NCBI GenBank assembly: GCA_024231375.1 | Contig: JAAEQP010000822.1 | Location: 1-9,271, forward strand | Source: a bacterium | GTDB lineage: Bacteria; Hydrogenedentota; Hydrogenedentia; Hydrogenedentiales; SLHB01 | Length of the DNA stretch: 9,271 bases | Direction of reading: 5' to 3' | Notes under the pieces: model-generated | What the model was told of the DNA's origin: nothing | Seen by the model: the letters and a program-made list of their open reading frames with translations, nothing else | Database searches by the model: none | Position numbers and translations under genes: made by a program | Shown here: piece by piece, positions 1 to 6,841 of the stretch | How the letters are laid out: the number at the start of each line of letters is the position of its first letter | How positions within the stretch are numbered: the stretch's first letter is position 1

Positions 1-336
1 CACGCCCTGGGCTGCGTCCACCAGTAACAACGCTCCTTCGCAGGCCGCCAGACTCCGCGAGACCTCATAGGCGAAGTCCACATGCCCGGGGGTGTCGATG
101 AGGTTCAGCACATAGTCTGTGCCGTCGTTGGCCTGGTAGTTGAGGCGAACGGCCACCGACTTGATGGTGATGCCGCGCTCCCGTTCGATGTCCATCGTGT
201 CGAGCGTCTGTTCCTTGAGATTACGCTCGTCCACGGCCCCGGTCACCTGCAACAGGCGGTCGGCCAGCGTCGACTTTCCATGGTCGATGTGGGCAATGAT
301 GCTGAAGTTTCGTATTCGTTCGATTGGCATCGACAT
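1..336 (-). CDS. lepA: Elongation factor 4 (LepA), N-terminal fragment
   Basis: This is the first 112 codons of the translational GTPase LepA/EF4, which acts on the ribosome and is implicated in back-translocation and in 30S biogenesis. The window edge cuts the gene inside the G domain. Visible motifs are the P-loop AHIDHGKST (residues 15-23), the switch I segment [10 protein letters not shown] (51-60) and the G3 motif DTPGH (81-85), followed by the VDAAQGV stretch typical of Lep[19 protein letters not shown] matches LepA rather than EF-Tu or EF-G. Two ATG codons are possible, at 336 ([10 protein letters not shown]) and 330 (MPIERIRN); neither has a well-spaced Shine-Dalgarno, so the start is uncertain by two codons. 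No further start codon lies upstream in frame. It follows recO by 43 nt on the same strand, so co-transcription is plausible. Confidence 0.97.
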   Translation of the reverse strand, partial: MSMPIERIRNFSIIAHIDHGKSTLADRLLQVTGAVDERNLKEQTLDTMDIERERGITIKSVAVRLNYQANDGTDYVLNLIDTPGHVDFAYEVSRSLAACEGALLLVDAAQGV

Positions 337-379
337 ATGGTGTTCAGCGCGGCCTTTGGGGCCGGCGGATTCTGTCCTT

Positions 380-1111
380 TCATCTCGCGAGAACCTGCTC
401 AATCACACGCAGGCTTCGAAGGTCTGTTTCTAACTGACGGGTTACATAGCCCCGCAATGCGTGAAACACTTCGCGGCCGGCCTCCGGGTCCACGTCTGCC
501 GGGCAGGCTTCTGGCGCCTCTGACAATGACGCCAGCGCCGTGCGTCCATCCTTGGTCAATGTGCGGTCGTTGGGTTCGCCGCTCGCCACCACGCCGTGGG
601 CGTAGGAGAACCGAACCGAACCGTCCGCCGCAGGCATGCCGCCTTCAGGATCCAGGGCCGGCGCGAATCCCGCATGCGCAAGCAGTTGAACCACGTGCCA
701 CGCCGTGTGCGTCCACGGGCTGCCGGACCATGCCGACAGTTCTTCGAGACCCCGAACCAGCGTAGCGTACAAGTCTTCCGACGGTTCGTCTTCCTGGGCC
801 GTTTTCAGCACGAGTTCCAGCGGAAACGCCGCCAGCACCGTCTTGTCCAGGTCGGCCTTCAAGGTACCGTATCCATCCAGCAGCGACGCTTCCGCCAACC
901 GCTGTACCGACCGGCCGTCTTTCCAGTAGTAGACCAACTCGACCCGGTTGAAGGTATCCAACACGGGGGCCAGCCCGCTCTTGGACCTTCGCGCCCCGGC
1001 CGCCATGCACGCTAACCGTCCCCGATCCGGGGTCAGAAACGTCACGATCCGACTGGTTTCGCTGAAATCCACGCCCCGAAGAACGATGGCCTCTGTACGT
1101 TCCTGCGACAC
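380..1111 (-). CDS. recO: DNA repair protein RecO
   Basis: RecO works with RecF and RecR to load RecA onto SSB-coated single-stranded DNA and can anneal complementary strands. The 243-residue product has the family's usual length. Its N-terminal OB fold is recognisable in [20 protein letters not shown] and the following [19 protein letters not shown] (about residues 8-45), and a helical C-terminal region follows. The CxxC pairs that bind zinc in many RecO proteins are absent from the middle of the chain, as they are in the E. coli type. The start is GTG: an in-frame TAA lies two codons upstream, no in-frame ATG precedes the conserved region, and a GGGAG Shine-Dalgarno sits 6 nt before it. Neighbours are lepA 43 nt downstream and a repeat-rich spacer upstream. 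Confidence 0.93.
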   Translation of the reverse strand: MSQERTEAIVLRGVDFSETSRIVTFLTPDRGRLACMAAGARRSKSGLAPVLDTFNRVELVYYWKDGRSVQRLAEASLLDGYGTLKADLDKTVLAAFPLELVLKTAQEDEPSEDLYATLVRGLEELSAWSGSPWTHTAWHVVQLLAHAGFAPALDPEGGMPAADGSVRFSYAHGVVASGEPNDRTLTKDGRTALASLSEAPEACPADVDPEAGREVFHALRGYVTRQLETDLRSLRVIEQVLAR

Positions 1112-1117
1112 ATCTTA

Positions 1118-1122
1118 CTCCC
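1118..1122 (-). promoter_or_regulatory. Ribosome binding site of recO (fixes a GTG start)
   Basis: The minus strand reads GGGAG, then 6 nt, then GTG at 1111-1109. An overlapping out-of-frame ATG (1113-1111) sits in the spacer, but its frame does not encode RecO. This supports GTG as the true start. Confidence 0.7.
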
Positions 1123-1176
1123 GCGAAGTGAATACCTGGAAAACACGCGGAATCTCGGGCGGGCTCTAACCTTACA

Positions 1177-1205
1177 AGCATACCATTCGCCACATTCCGA
1201 CGCAA
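1177..1205 (-). promoter_or_regulatory. Possible sigma70-type promoter of recO
   Basis: On the minus strand a -35-like TTGCGT (1205-1200) and a -10-like TATGCT (1182-1177) are separated by exactly 17 nt. Transcription would begin near 1170 and leave a leader of about 60 nt before the GTG. The hexamers match consensus only moderately (3/6 and 4/6), so this is a candidate chosen on position and spacing. Confidence 0.35.
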
Positions 1206-1250
1206 ATGGATGGCGGCGTGTGGTCGGGCGAGGGGGTATGGGCTTGAGGC

Positions 1251-1320
1251 AGGATAGGACCTATAGGTCGGATAGGTCCTACGGGTCCGATCATCCGGAT
1301 CGTCCGTCTCGTCGGTGGGG
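1251..1320. repeat. Imperfect 9-nt tandem repeat tract with nested inverted repeats
   Basis: In the recO-upstream spacer the plus strand can be cut into degenerate 9-nt units from 1257: GGACCTATA, GGTCGGATA, GGTCCTACG, GGTCCGATC, ATCCGGATC, GTCCGTCTC and GTCGGTGGG. The tract contains a 10-bp perfect inverted repeat, TAGGACCTAT at 1255-1264 and ATAGGTCCTA at 1272-1281, around a 7-nt loop. A 5-bp one, CGATC/GATCG at 1288-1302, follows. It lies just downstream of the saccharopine dehydrogenase-like gene, so the hairpin could help end that transcript, but no T-run follows. A 74-codon minus-strand open frame across it encodes only Ile/Gly/Pro-rich repeat translation and is not called as a gene. 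Confidence 0.7.
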
Positions 1321-1328
1321 CCATCCGG

Positions 1329-2408
1329 TCAGTTGAGCCGTCCCACCACGTCGCCGCATTCCACCCCCGGCAGCTCCAACACGAATTCGGCGCCAAAGGC
1401 CATGGAAGGCGTCATAGCGCCGGGCCGGACCTCGCCGGCCAGAATCCGTTCGACGGCCCGGAGCGACGAGTCGACCGTCAGTGTGTAGCCGTTCGGGGTC
1501 TCCATCGCTATGGCGATCTGGTCGCCGGCCGCGTTGGTCACGTCACCGTAGAGCTGCGACCGGTCCGAGGCCCGTTCTTCGTCGGTCGGACCCTGGATAT
1601 TCCGTTCGACGGCGCGCTTCAACCACCGCTGCACGATCCCCATGCGCAGCAGCCACCGGAACCGTCCAAACATCTTCAGTTGCCGCACTTGCTTGCGGCC
1701 GGCGCCCATGTACACCTCGATGTTGGGAATCCCCGTGGAGTAGTAGGCGGTAGACACGTCGCCCCAAGAGATCACCACCGCATTCCCCTCGCCTTTGGGG
1801 AACGGGATACGCGCGGTCTTGGCGGCCAGGGGCAGCGTCGTGAGCACGCCGTCCTGGCGTACATACGCGCCGTGAGGCAGGCCTTCGAGGACCGTTTTGG
1901 TCGTGCCGGGACTCATTTTGCCCAAGCCCGACCCAAAGGCCAGCCGCAGATGGGCGGCGTCGGGCAGCCGCCCTTTCAGCATGGCGGCAAGGCAGTCCGT
2001 TGGGACCACGTCGAACCCGATGCCGGGAAGCGCCATGATGCCCGCGGCTTCCCAGCGTTCGCGCTGGTTGTGGACGTACTCGAATACCCCGATCTCGCCG
2101 GTGATGTCCAGGTAATGTGTGCGAGCGCCCTCGCAGGCGTCCAGCATGGGTTCGGCCGTGGCCGAGAAGGGTCCGGCGCAATGGAGCACCACGTCCGCGT
2201 CTTCCATGTGAGCGGCCGCCGCCGACGTGTCCTCCAGGTCGAACACCCGGGCTTCCAGCCCGTGCTCGTCGGCCAACGCGTTGATCACGTGGGCCTTTCG
2301 CCCCGCCAGGATGGGGCGCATCCCGCGCTTGACGGCCTCCCGCACGGCCAGCCGGCCCGTATACCCGTTCGCCCCGTAGATGATCCAAGCCTGATCAGCG
2401 TGCGACAT
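1329..2408 (-). CDS. Saccharopine dehydrogenase-like NAD(P)-binding protein
   Basis: The 359-residue protein begins with a Rossmann fold. GANGYTG (residues 12-18) gives the GxxGxxG dinucleotide loop, AGRK (35-38) follows the second strand, and ADVVLHCAGPF near residues 70-80 matches the saccharopine dehydrogenase NADP-binding domain and the trans-acting enoyl reductase-like branch. The remainder (about 130-359) would be the substrate and dimerisation part; it contains GIGFDVVPTDCLA, a stretch common in these proteins. No signal peptide or obvious membrane segment is seen. The substrate is unknown, and a true lysine-pathway role is unlikely because the adjacent genes do not belong to that pathway. 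The ATG at 2408 has GGAGG 5 nt upstream. It begins 36 nt after the hepT stop, so it may be read from the mntA promoter. Confidence 0.85.
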   Translation of the reverse strand: MSHADQAWIIYGANGYTGRLAVREAVKRGMRPILAGRKAHVINALADEHGLEARVFDLEDTSAAAAHMEDADVVLHCAGPFSATAEPMLDACEGARTHYLDITGEIGVFEYVHNQRERWEAAGIMALPGIGFDVVPTDCLAAMLKGRLPDAAHLRLAFGSGLGKMSPGTTKTVLEGLPHGAYVRQDGVLTTLPLAAKTARIPFPKGEGNAVVISWGDVSTAYYSTGIPNIEVYMGAGRKQVRQLKMFGRFRWLLRMGIVQRWLKRAVERNIQGPTDEERASDRSQLYGDVTNAAGDQIAIAMETPNGYTLTVDSSLRAVERILAGEVRPGAMTPSMAFGAEFVLELPGVECGDVVGRLN

Positions 2409-2444
2409 CCGCGCCTCCGTTCTTGTTGAACCGGACGGAGGGAG

Positions 2445-2795
2445 CTACTCCCCCTCGATTTCCTGCAAGAGCGCCGAGGATTCCTTCTCGAGCGTCGGAA
2501 GGCCCGCCTCCACCAGTCCCCATACCACGGCATCCGAGACCGCCGCATAGGCATGCACGAGTATGTTGCGGAACGCGACGATTCTTCGCGCACCCGTGAT
2601 GCGTCCCGCCAAGTCAGGCGAGTGCTTCGCCAATTGGCTCACCGCCTCGCCGATGATCTGGAATTGCCGCTCCACGGCCGCGCGCAGCAGAGCGTCATCC
2701 TGGTAGTCCTGGAACGACTTGCCCCGCGTGAAGGAGATCAGCAGACCGTTGGCGGTCCGGATGTCGTGAAGCAGTGTACGGGCCTCACGCGGCAT
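2445..2795 (-). CDS. hepT: HepT-like HEPN ribonuclease toxin (DUF86)
   Basis: This 116-residue protein is the toxin of an MntA-HepT module. Characterised HepT proteins are HEPN-fold RNases that act on RNA in the cytoplasm, and they are silenced when the partner nucleotidyltransferase attaches AMP to a tyrosine. The decisive motif is RNILVHAY at residues 76-83: R76 and H81 form the Rx4-6H catalytic pair, and Y83 is the expected AMPylation site in Rx4HxY. AVERQFQIIGEAVSQL (40-55) is the family's typical first-half helix. The ATG at 2795 lies inside the end of mntA (11-bp overlap) with AAGG upstream, so the two genes are translationally coupled. Length fits the family, and no motif residue is missing, so the toxin looks intact. 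Confidence 0.92.
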   Translation of the reverse strand: MPREARTLLHDIRTANGLLISFTRGKSFQDYQDDALLRAAVERQFQIIGEAVSQLAKHSPDLAGRITGARRIVAFRNILVHAYAAVSDAVVWGLVEAGLPTLEKESSALLQEIEGE

Positions 2796-3093
2796 AGAGA
2801 AGCACCTTCGAGCCGTCCACCGCTTCTCTCAGGTAGGGGTTCTGGATGGGATCTTCCTCGACCAAGTCGATTGCTGTCCCGAGCAAGTCCTCAAGATCTG
2901 CCAAGAGACCAAAGAATGCGTCTGCATGTGCTTGCGGCGGCATCGCCTCGAAGGTCACCAGGAAATCCAGGTCGCTCGCTCCGGGCTCGAATGAGCCTGT
3001 CGCGCCTGAACCGAAGAGGTCCAGGCGTCGCACCCGCCATTTCTGGCAGAGCGCACACACGCTGTCGAGTTTGCCGGATACGACCGAATCCAT
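2785..3093 (-). CDS. mntA: MntA-like nucleotidyltransferase antitoxin
   Basis: This minimal nucleotidyltransferase of 102 residues is the antitoxin partner of HepT. In characterised pairs MntA uses ATP to AMPylate the HepT tyrosine. The fold's active site is visible as LFGSGATGSFEPGASDLDFL (residues 26-45): G28-S29, then D41 and D43 as the metal-binding pair, with D76 in TAIDLVEED as the likely third carboxylate. The GS-to-D spacing is 11 residues, one of the common variants of GSx10DxD. The protein ends 11 bp inside hepT. The ATG at 3093 has AAGAGGAG upstream with a rather long 11-nt spacer; no other in-frame start is available. A near-consensus promoter lies about 35 nt upstream. Confidence 0.92.
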   Translation of the reverse strand: MDSVVSGKLDSVCALCQKWRVRRLDLFGSGATGSFEPGASDLDFLVTFEAMPPQAHADAFFGLLADLEDLLGTAIDLVEEDPIQNPYLREAVDGSKVLLYAA

Positions 3094-3104
3094 GACCGCA
3101 TCAA

Positions 3105-3112
3105 CTCCTCTT
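3105..3112 (-). promoter_or_regulatory. Ribosome binding site of mntA
   Basis: The minus strand reads AAGAGGAG, followed by 11 nt and the ATG at 3093. The spacing is longer than optimal. An ATG within the spacer is out of frame and does not open the nucleotidyltransferase. Confidence 0.5.
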
Positions 3113-3126
3113 AGCTGCCTGGTTCC

Positions 3127-3155
3127 ATTGTAGCCTCCCTGGACGTGGGTGTAAA
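3127..3155 (-). promoter_or_regulatory. Sigma70-type promoter of mntA-hepT
   Basis: On the minus strand TTTACA (3155-3150) and TACAAT (3132-3127) are separated by exactly 17 nt. Each hexamer matches consensus at 5 of 6 positions. The predicted transcription start is near 3120, leaving a leader of about 27 nt that contains the mntA ribosome binding site. The pair can thus be expressed independently of the upstream oxidoreductase gene. No clear operator palindrome overlaps it. Confidence 0.7.
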
Positions 3156-3183
3156 CGGCTTCCGTCTCAAGGGTGGCCCCGTC

Positions 3184-4221
3184 CTAGAACCCGGTGCCTT
3201 TCCTCACTGTGCTGACGACGCGCATCACCTCGAGCGCCTCGTCCAGTGTGATGGGGAAGGGTTTGCCTTCGCGGATGGCCTTGTAGAGTTCGACCCAGAT
3301 GTCGTACGTCTTCTTCGGCTTTACCTTGACGGTCTTCTCGACCCATTTCAGCGTCTCTTTGGTGCCAAAACTGTTTCGTTCCGGCGTGCTCGACTTGGCC
3401 CGGCGCGGTTTGAGCTTCTGTCGCGGATTCAGATATCGCAGCTTGATCTCGTCGCCGTCGCACTGCAATCCGCCTTTCGTGCCCCACACCACGTAGGTGG
3501 GGACCCGGATGCTCGCGCCGCCGCTGATCTCCAGGTCGACCACGCGTCCGTTCTTCCCTCGCACGGTGATCTTCACGTGGTCTTCGGCGTCGCCGGCTGC
3601 CGCTATGCACTTCAGATCTCCCCAGATGGACTCGACCGGTCCCTCAAGGAACTGAAGCGCGTGGTCAATGATGTGAGGTCCCCAGTTGAGCAACTGGCCG
3701 CCGCCGCACTTCTTCAGCGTCTGCCAGTCGTCCCGGCGGGCGTAACCCACCCGGCCAAGCTTGATCTGGTACACCTCGCCCAGGATGCCCGAAGCAATGA
3801 TCTCGCGAATGTGGAGGAAGCCCTCTTCGAACCGCCGATTGTGACGGATGTAGAGGGTGCCCTTCGACTTCGCCGCGGCGGGTTTCAGTTTCTTGGCCTC
3901 GGCGTAGCTCAAGGAGATCGGCTTCTCCAGAAACACGTCCTTACCCGCCTTCAACGCAAGCAGCGTGTGGGGCACGTGTTCCGGTGACCGCGTGGCGATG
4001 TCGACCAGTTCCACCTCGTCGTCCGCGATGAGGTCTTCGATGTTCTTGTATGCGGGACGGCCGTACTTCTCCGTGAACTGGTCCCTGCGGTCCTTAGCCG
4101 TGTCGCAGCCAGCGGCGATGGTGAACATGCGCTCCTTGCCTGCGAGTTCCGACGTGTGCATGTTCCAGCCGGCGCGGCCGAGTCCAACGATTCCAACCTT
4201 GATGGGTTTGCGCGATGCCAT
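3184..4221 (-). CDS. Gfo/Idh/MocA family oxidoreductase
   Basis: Members of this family are cytoplasmic NAD(P)-dependent dehydrogenases acting mostly on sugars, inositols and related polyols. The 345-residue protein has the N-terminal Rossmann motif GLGRAG (residues 13-18), the signature EKP (99-101, with K100 as the usual catalytic lysine) and the second-domain motif GGGQLLNWGPHIIDHAL (173-189), with H183 as the usual catalytic histidine. The aspartate often found at position 179 is Asn here, a variation seen in the family. No signal peptide is evident, so it is not a Tat-exported member. I chose the ATG at 4221 over the in-frame ATG at 4257 because it has GGAG 9 nt upstream and begins just before the conserved strand; the longer form has no clear ribosome binding site. 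The gene follows the glycyl radical enzyme by 95 nt. The substrate is not predictable. Confidence 0.93.
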   Translation of the reverse strand: MASRKPIKVGIVGLGRAGWNMHTSELAGKERMFTIAAGCDTAKDRRDQFTEKYGRPAYKNIEDLIADDEVELVDIATRSPEHVPHTLLALKAGKDVFLEKPISLSYAEAKKLKPAAAKSKGTLYIRHNRRFEEGFLHIREIIASGILGEVYQIKLGRVGYARRDDWQTLKKCGGGQLLNWGPHIIDHALQFLEGPVESIWGDLKCIAAAGDAEDHVKITVRGKNGRVVDLEISGGASIRVPTYVVWGTKGGLQCDGDEIKLRYLNPRQKLKPRRAKSSTPERNSFGTKETLKWVEKTVKVKPKKTYDIWVELYKAIREGKPFPITLDEALEVMRVVSTVRKGTGF

Positions 4222-4230
4222 GATGCGTGT

Positions 4231-4234
4231 CTCC
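4231..4234 (-). promoter_or_regulatory. Ribosome binding site deciding the oxidoreductase start
   Basis: The minus strand reads GGAG, 9 nt before the ATG at 4221. The alternative ATG at 4257 lacks any comparable purine run at the right distance. Confidence 0.55.
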
Positions 4235-4316
4235 AGAGTCTGCTGTTTCTCAACCATGATCGGGCGAAGGACCGAATCCTCTCACCGGCTCGAAGGGTAT
4301 CACATTCGCCGTCGCG

Positions 4317-6503
4317 CTACATCCCGTGGGCTGTGCGTTCGAGCACGGCCCGCTTGTGCTCGGGCGACAATCGGTTGAAATAGGTGGAGTATCCGCCAAT
4401 GCGAACGATGAGATCCTCGTGGCGTTCGGGATGGTCGATGGCGTCGCGCAGCACCTCCTGGTCCACCACGGACACCTGCAACTGCATACCGCCCATCTTG
4501 AAGTAGGTGCTGATCAGGTCGCGCACGCGGCGACGCGCTTCTGGTGTCGCGAACATGTCCGTCGTGAAGCGGATGTTTGTCACGGGCGTCCCTGCCGCCA
4601 GGCGCTGCGGCAACGACGCCACGCTCCGCAGCATGGATGTCGGACCGTGGGTGTCGCGTCCCTGGTGGGGGCCGATGGAGTCCGCGATGGGTTCGTACGC
4701 GCGGCGACCGTCCGGCGTCGCCCCGACACCGGCCCCCGCCGGACCATAGGCCTCGAACATGATGCACGAGGGCACGAACCGGCCCCCGCGCCAGGGGCGA
4801 TGCTTCAGGAACTCGCCGCACACGTGCTGCGTCACCGATGCGGCGAGGGCATCCGTCTCGCTGTCTCCGTTGCCGAATCGGGGGCATCGCCCGATCCGGC
4901 GGCGAAGGGGTTCCGCGTCCACATAGTTGTCGGCAAGGATGCGCGAGAACTCAGATGCGTCCAGTTCCTTCTTGTTGAAGACCAACTCGCGAATGGCCAT
5001 CAGGGAATCGACCACGTTCGCCAACCCCGCCACATTCACCACGCTCCAGTTGTACCGGGCGCCACCCGCGTTGAAGTCGATTCCGCGGTCGATGCAGTCG
5101 TCCATCAGCAGACTCCGCATGGGTTGCGGTCGATACCGGGCCTTGGCCTTCTGGTTGCGGTTCACTTGGTCGACAATCTCTAGCACGGTTGCAGTCACGT
5201 CCGCATTAAATCGATTAACTAAAGACTCGAAGTCCGGGGCGGCTGTCAGGTGCTTGCCCAGCGTCTGCTCCAGAACGAGCGGCAGGTTGATGCCTGCGTC
5301 GAGGGATCCCACGTTCGAACAGCCGTGAATCATCGTTTCCGTACACCCGCCGCCGTTCCAGCGGGTGGCGTCTTCGTCGGACAGGCCTAAGTCGATGTCT
5401 TTGAGGGCTTTGAGATAGGCGTGCTCGTTGTACAGGGCTGGCTGGCTGCAGCCGGTGGCAAGCGCGTCGAGCGCGGTGTCCCACACATCGTCCGGCATAT
5501 CGTCCCGCACGCGTAGCTCGTAGTTCGGCCGGTGCCGGCGATGCACGGTCTCCATGCAGAGCAGAGTTAAATCGTTATAGCTTGGGCTGCCCGTCTCGTT
5601 CGTGCCGCCGATGGCCGAGCTCCAGCCGGCGCTGTCGCACACGTTGTCCGTGAAGGCCAGGAGCAGGTCTCGCGCCTCCTCGCGCGTGACCCGCCCCTCC
5701 TCAATGTCCTGCTCGTAGTAGGGCCACAACTCCTGGTCTATGCGTCCCGGGTTGTCGCATCCGTCCAGGTAGTAGACCAGGTTGTACGCGACGAAGGCCT
5801 CGAAGAATGTCCGTGCCGGCGCGAAGGGTACGCGTTCGAACGCCGCCAGCAGGCGGTCGCGGTTCTCGGTATCCTCGGGGGAGGCGGGCGACCACGCGTT
5901 GAGCTCCTCAACCAGACGCCCGTGCCATATCCTTATTCCCGCCATCACATCCGCCATGCCCGTGTAGAAGTCGATGCGGTCCGTGTCGTTCGCGCGCCGG
6001 GCTTCTTCCAGACCCGCCTGGATGCGGCGGGCATGCTCGTCCAAACCCTCGCGAATCACGCGGCCGTGGTTTGGGATGCTGTGGGTGTATCCGGCCCCGC
6101 CCACCGTGTGCGGTGTCGTGAAGGTTTCCACCCGCGCGTACATTGGTCCCATCACGTCCCGCAATCGGACCAAGGCTTCCCTCTGCTCAGGGTCGGCCGT
6201 TTGGAGCCGATCCTCCAGCGCTTGCTCATCGTAGAGCCACGAGTGGCTGTAGTTGGGCGACACGATAGGGTTCTTCGGTTCCGCCACAGGCGCCCCGAAC
6301 GGGTAGAGGGATTCCGCCACGGACGACCCGAACGGGTAGAGGAGTCCGCCGTTGTAGGCGGAGGGCGTTTCGTTTTCCCAGCGGCGTCGCACCGCGCGCG
6401 ACCACCGCACCACCGGTGAAGCGTCCGGCATCTCCACAAATCCTGCTGCGAAATGCTCGTTCATTGCCGCGAGGATTGCTGCATCCAACTCCGTTTGTGA
6501 CAT
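4317..6503 (-). CDS. Glycyl radical enzyme (pyruvate formate-lyase-like family)
   Basis: This 728-residue protein has the full glycyl radical enzyme layout and an intact active site. GRIDQELWPYYEQD (253-266) is the typical barrel motif; GGGCTETMIHG (384-394) gives the thiyl Cys387 and the CxE Glu389; RIGGYSTYF (701-709) is the C-terminal glycyl radical loop with Gly704 as radical site. A single cysteine in CxE, not the Cys-Cys pair of true pyruvate formate-lyase, points to the eliminase/decarboxylase/lyase side of the family. CTE is not the CVEP-like form I associate with diol, choline or isethionate enzymes, so no substrate is assigned. An AdoMet radical activase is required by the family, but none lies in this window. 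The frame is open further upstream, but the start at 6503 has AGGAGG 4 nt before it and longer forms would overlap the tRNA operon. Residues 55-76 hold an 11-residue duplication. Confidence 0.92.
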   Translation of the reverse strand: MSQTELDAAILAAMNEHFAAGFVEMPDASPVVRWSRAVRRRWENETPSAYNGGLLYPFGSSVAESLYPFGAPVAEPKNPIVSPNYSHSWLYDEQALEDRLQTADPEQREALVRLRDVMGPMYARVETFTTPHTVGGAGYTHSIPNHGRVIREGLDEHARRIQAGLEEARRANDTDRIDFYTGMADVMAGIRIWHGRLVEELNAWSPASPEDTENRDRLLAAFERVPFAPARTFFEAFVAYNLVYYLDGCDNPGRIDQELWPYYEQDIEEGRVTREEARDLLLAFTDNVCDSAGWSSAIGGTNETGSPSYNDLTLLCMETVHRRHRPNYELRVRDDMPDDVWDTALDALATGCSQPALYNEHAYLKALKDIDLGLSDEDATRWNGGGCTETMIHGCSNVGSLDAGINLPLVLEQTLGKHLTAAPDFESLVNRFNADVTATVLEIVDQVNRNQKAKARYRPQPMRSLLMDDCIDRGIDFNAGGARYNWSVVNVAGLANVVDSLMAIRELVFNKKELDASEFSRILADNYVDAEPLRRRIGRCPRFGNGDSETDALAASVTQHVCGEFLKHRPWRGGRFVPSCIMFEAYGPAGAGVGATPDGRRAYEPIADSIGPHQGRDTHGPTSMLRSVASLPQRLAAGTPVTNIRFTTDMFATPEARRRVRDLISTYFKMGGMQLQVSVVDQEVLRDAIDHPERHEDLIVRIGGYSTYFNRLSPEHKRAVLERTAHGM
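6276..6341 (-). repeat. 33-bp tandem duplication inside the glycyl radical enzyme gene
   Basis: Two adjacent 33-bp units, 6341-6309 and 6308-6276 on the minus strand, share 28 of 33 bases by eye. They encode LYPFGSSVAES and LYPFGAPVAEP (residues 55-65 and 66-76). The first 15 bases of each unit are identical, and each contains the small palindrome CCCGTTCGGG. The length is a multiple of three, so the reading frame is kept. Confidence 0.85.
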
Positions 6504-6507
6504 CGAT

Positions 6508-6513
6508 CCTCCT
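6508..6513 (-). promoter_or_regulatory. Ribosome binding site fixing the glycyl radical enzyme start
   Basis: The minus strand reads AGGAGG, then ATCG, then the ATG at 6503. It is a perfect anti-Shine-Dalgarno match with a short spacer, and it is the reason for rejecting the N-terminally extended open frame that continues to 6809. Confidence 0.75.
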
Positions 6514-6515
6514 GC

Positions 6516-6533
6516 TTGGCCGCGTCTGGCCAA
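6516..6533. promoter_or_regulatory. Palindrome TTGGCC-N6-GGCCAA upstream of the glycyl radical enzyme
   Basis: A perfect 6-bp inverted repeat around a 6-nt centre lies two bases upstream of the AGGAGG. It could be an operator or a leader hairpin near the ribosome binding site. No convincing -35/-10 pair or FNR-like box was found on the minus strand between 6504 and 6720, so its role is open. Confidence 0.3.
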
Positions 6534-6685
6534 TGTAGCCGCCAATCGACGCTGACCCATCCTAGACCAGCCGCGTCCACGATTGGAAGCGCGACGACGT
6601 ATGTGCCCGCCCCCACATGAATTGGCCGGAACGAAACAGCTATCCACGCACCACACCGCCCTCGTCCGCGGCGAGCAACGACAAC

Positions 6686-6715
6686 TTGACACTGCCGCCG
6701 AAAATCGGATAAAAT
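6686..6715 (+). promoter_or_regulatory. Promoter of the tRNA operon
   Basis: A perfect -35 TTGACA (6686-6691) and a -10 TAAAAT (6710-6715, 5/6 match) are separated by 18 nt. The expected transcription start at about 6722 is only a few bases upstream of the first tRNA, as usual for tRNA operons. Confidence 0.8.
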
Positions 6716-6726
6716 CTCGCCACGTT

Positions 6727-6802
6727 TGCCGGATAGCCAAATTGGTAAGGCGCCTGTCTCTGGAACAGGAGATTCCAGGTTCGAGTCCTGGTCCGGCAGC
6801 CA
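6727..6802 (+). tRNA. tRNA-Gln (anticodon CTG)
   Basis: The cloverleaf folds fully. The acceptor TGCCGGA pairs with TCCGGCA (6792-6798); the anticodon stem CCTGT/ACAGG encloses the loop CTCTGGA with anticodon CTG; the T stem CCAGG/CCTGG encloses TTCGAGT. The discriminator is G and the 3' CCA is encoded (6800-6802). It reads CAG codons. The unpaired-looking 5' U and overall pattern match bacterial glutamine tRNAs. Confidence 0.96.
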
Positions 6803-6841
6803 TTAACACAAGATCGGCGTTCAGCCGTGCCGCCTTTCGGT

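Noticed and set aside
1172..1396. 74-codon minus-strand open frame with an Ile/Gly/Pro repeat
   Set aside because: It translates the 9-nt repeat tract and the 3' end of the saccharopine dehydrogenase-like gene in another frame. It has no family resemblance.
1680..2429. 249-codon plus-strand open frame opposite the saccharopine dehydrogenase-like gene
   Set aside because: It is an antisense shadow in GC-rich DNA. Its composition (His/Arg/Gly/Val-rich) is typical of a reverse-complement frame, and the opposite strand has clear family motifs.
3145..3987. 280-codon plus-strand open frame opposite the oxidoreductase
   Set aside because: It is an antisense shadow; the minus strand carries the GLGRAG, EKP and GGG...H motifs in the right order.
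6504..6809. N-terminal extension of the glycyl radical enzyme frame to 6809
   Set aside because: It would overlap both the tRNA promoter and tRNA-Gln on the opposite strand and encodes Arg/Cys-rich sequence. The AGGAGG before 6503 gives a better start.
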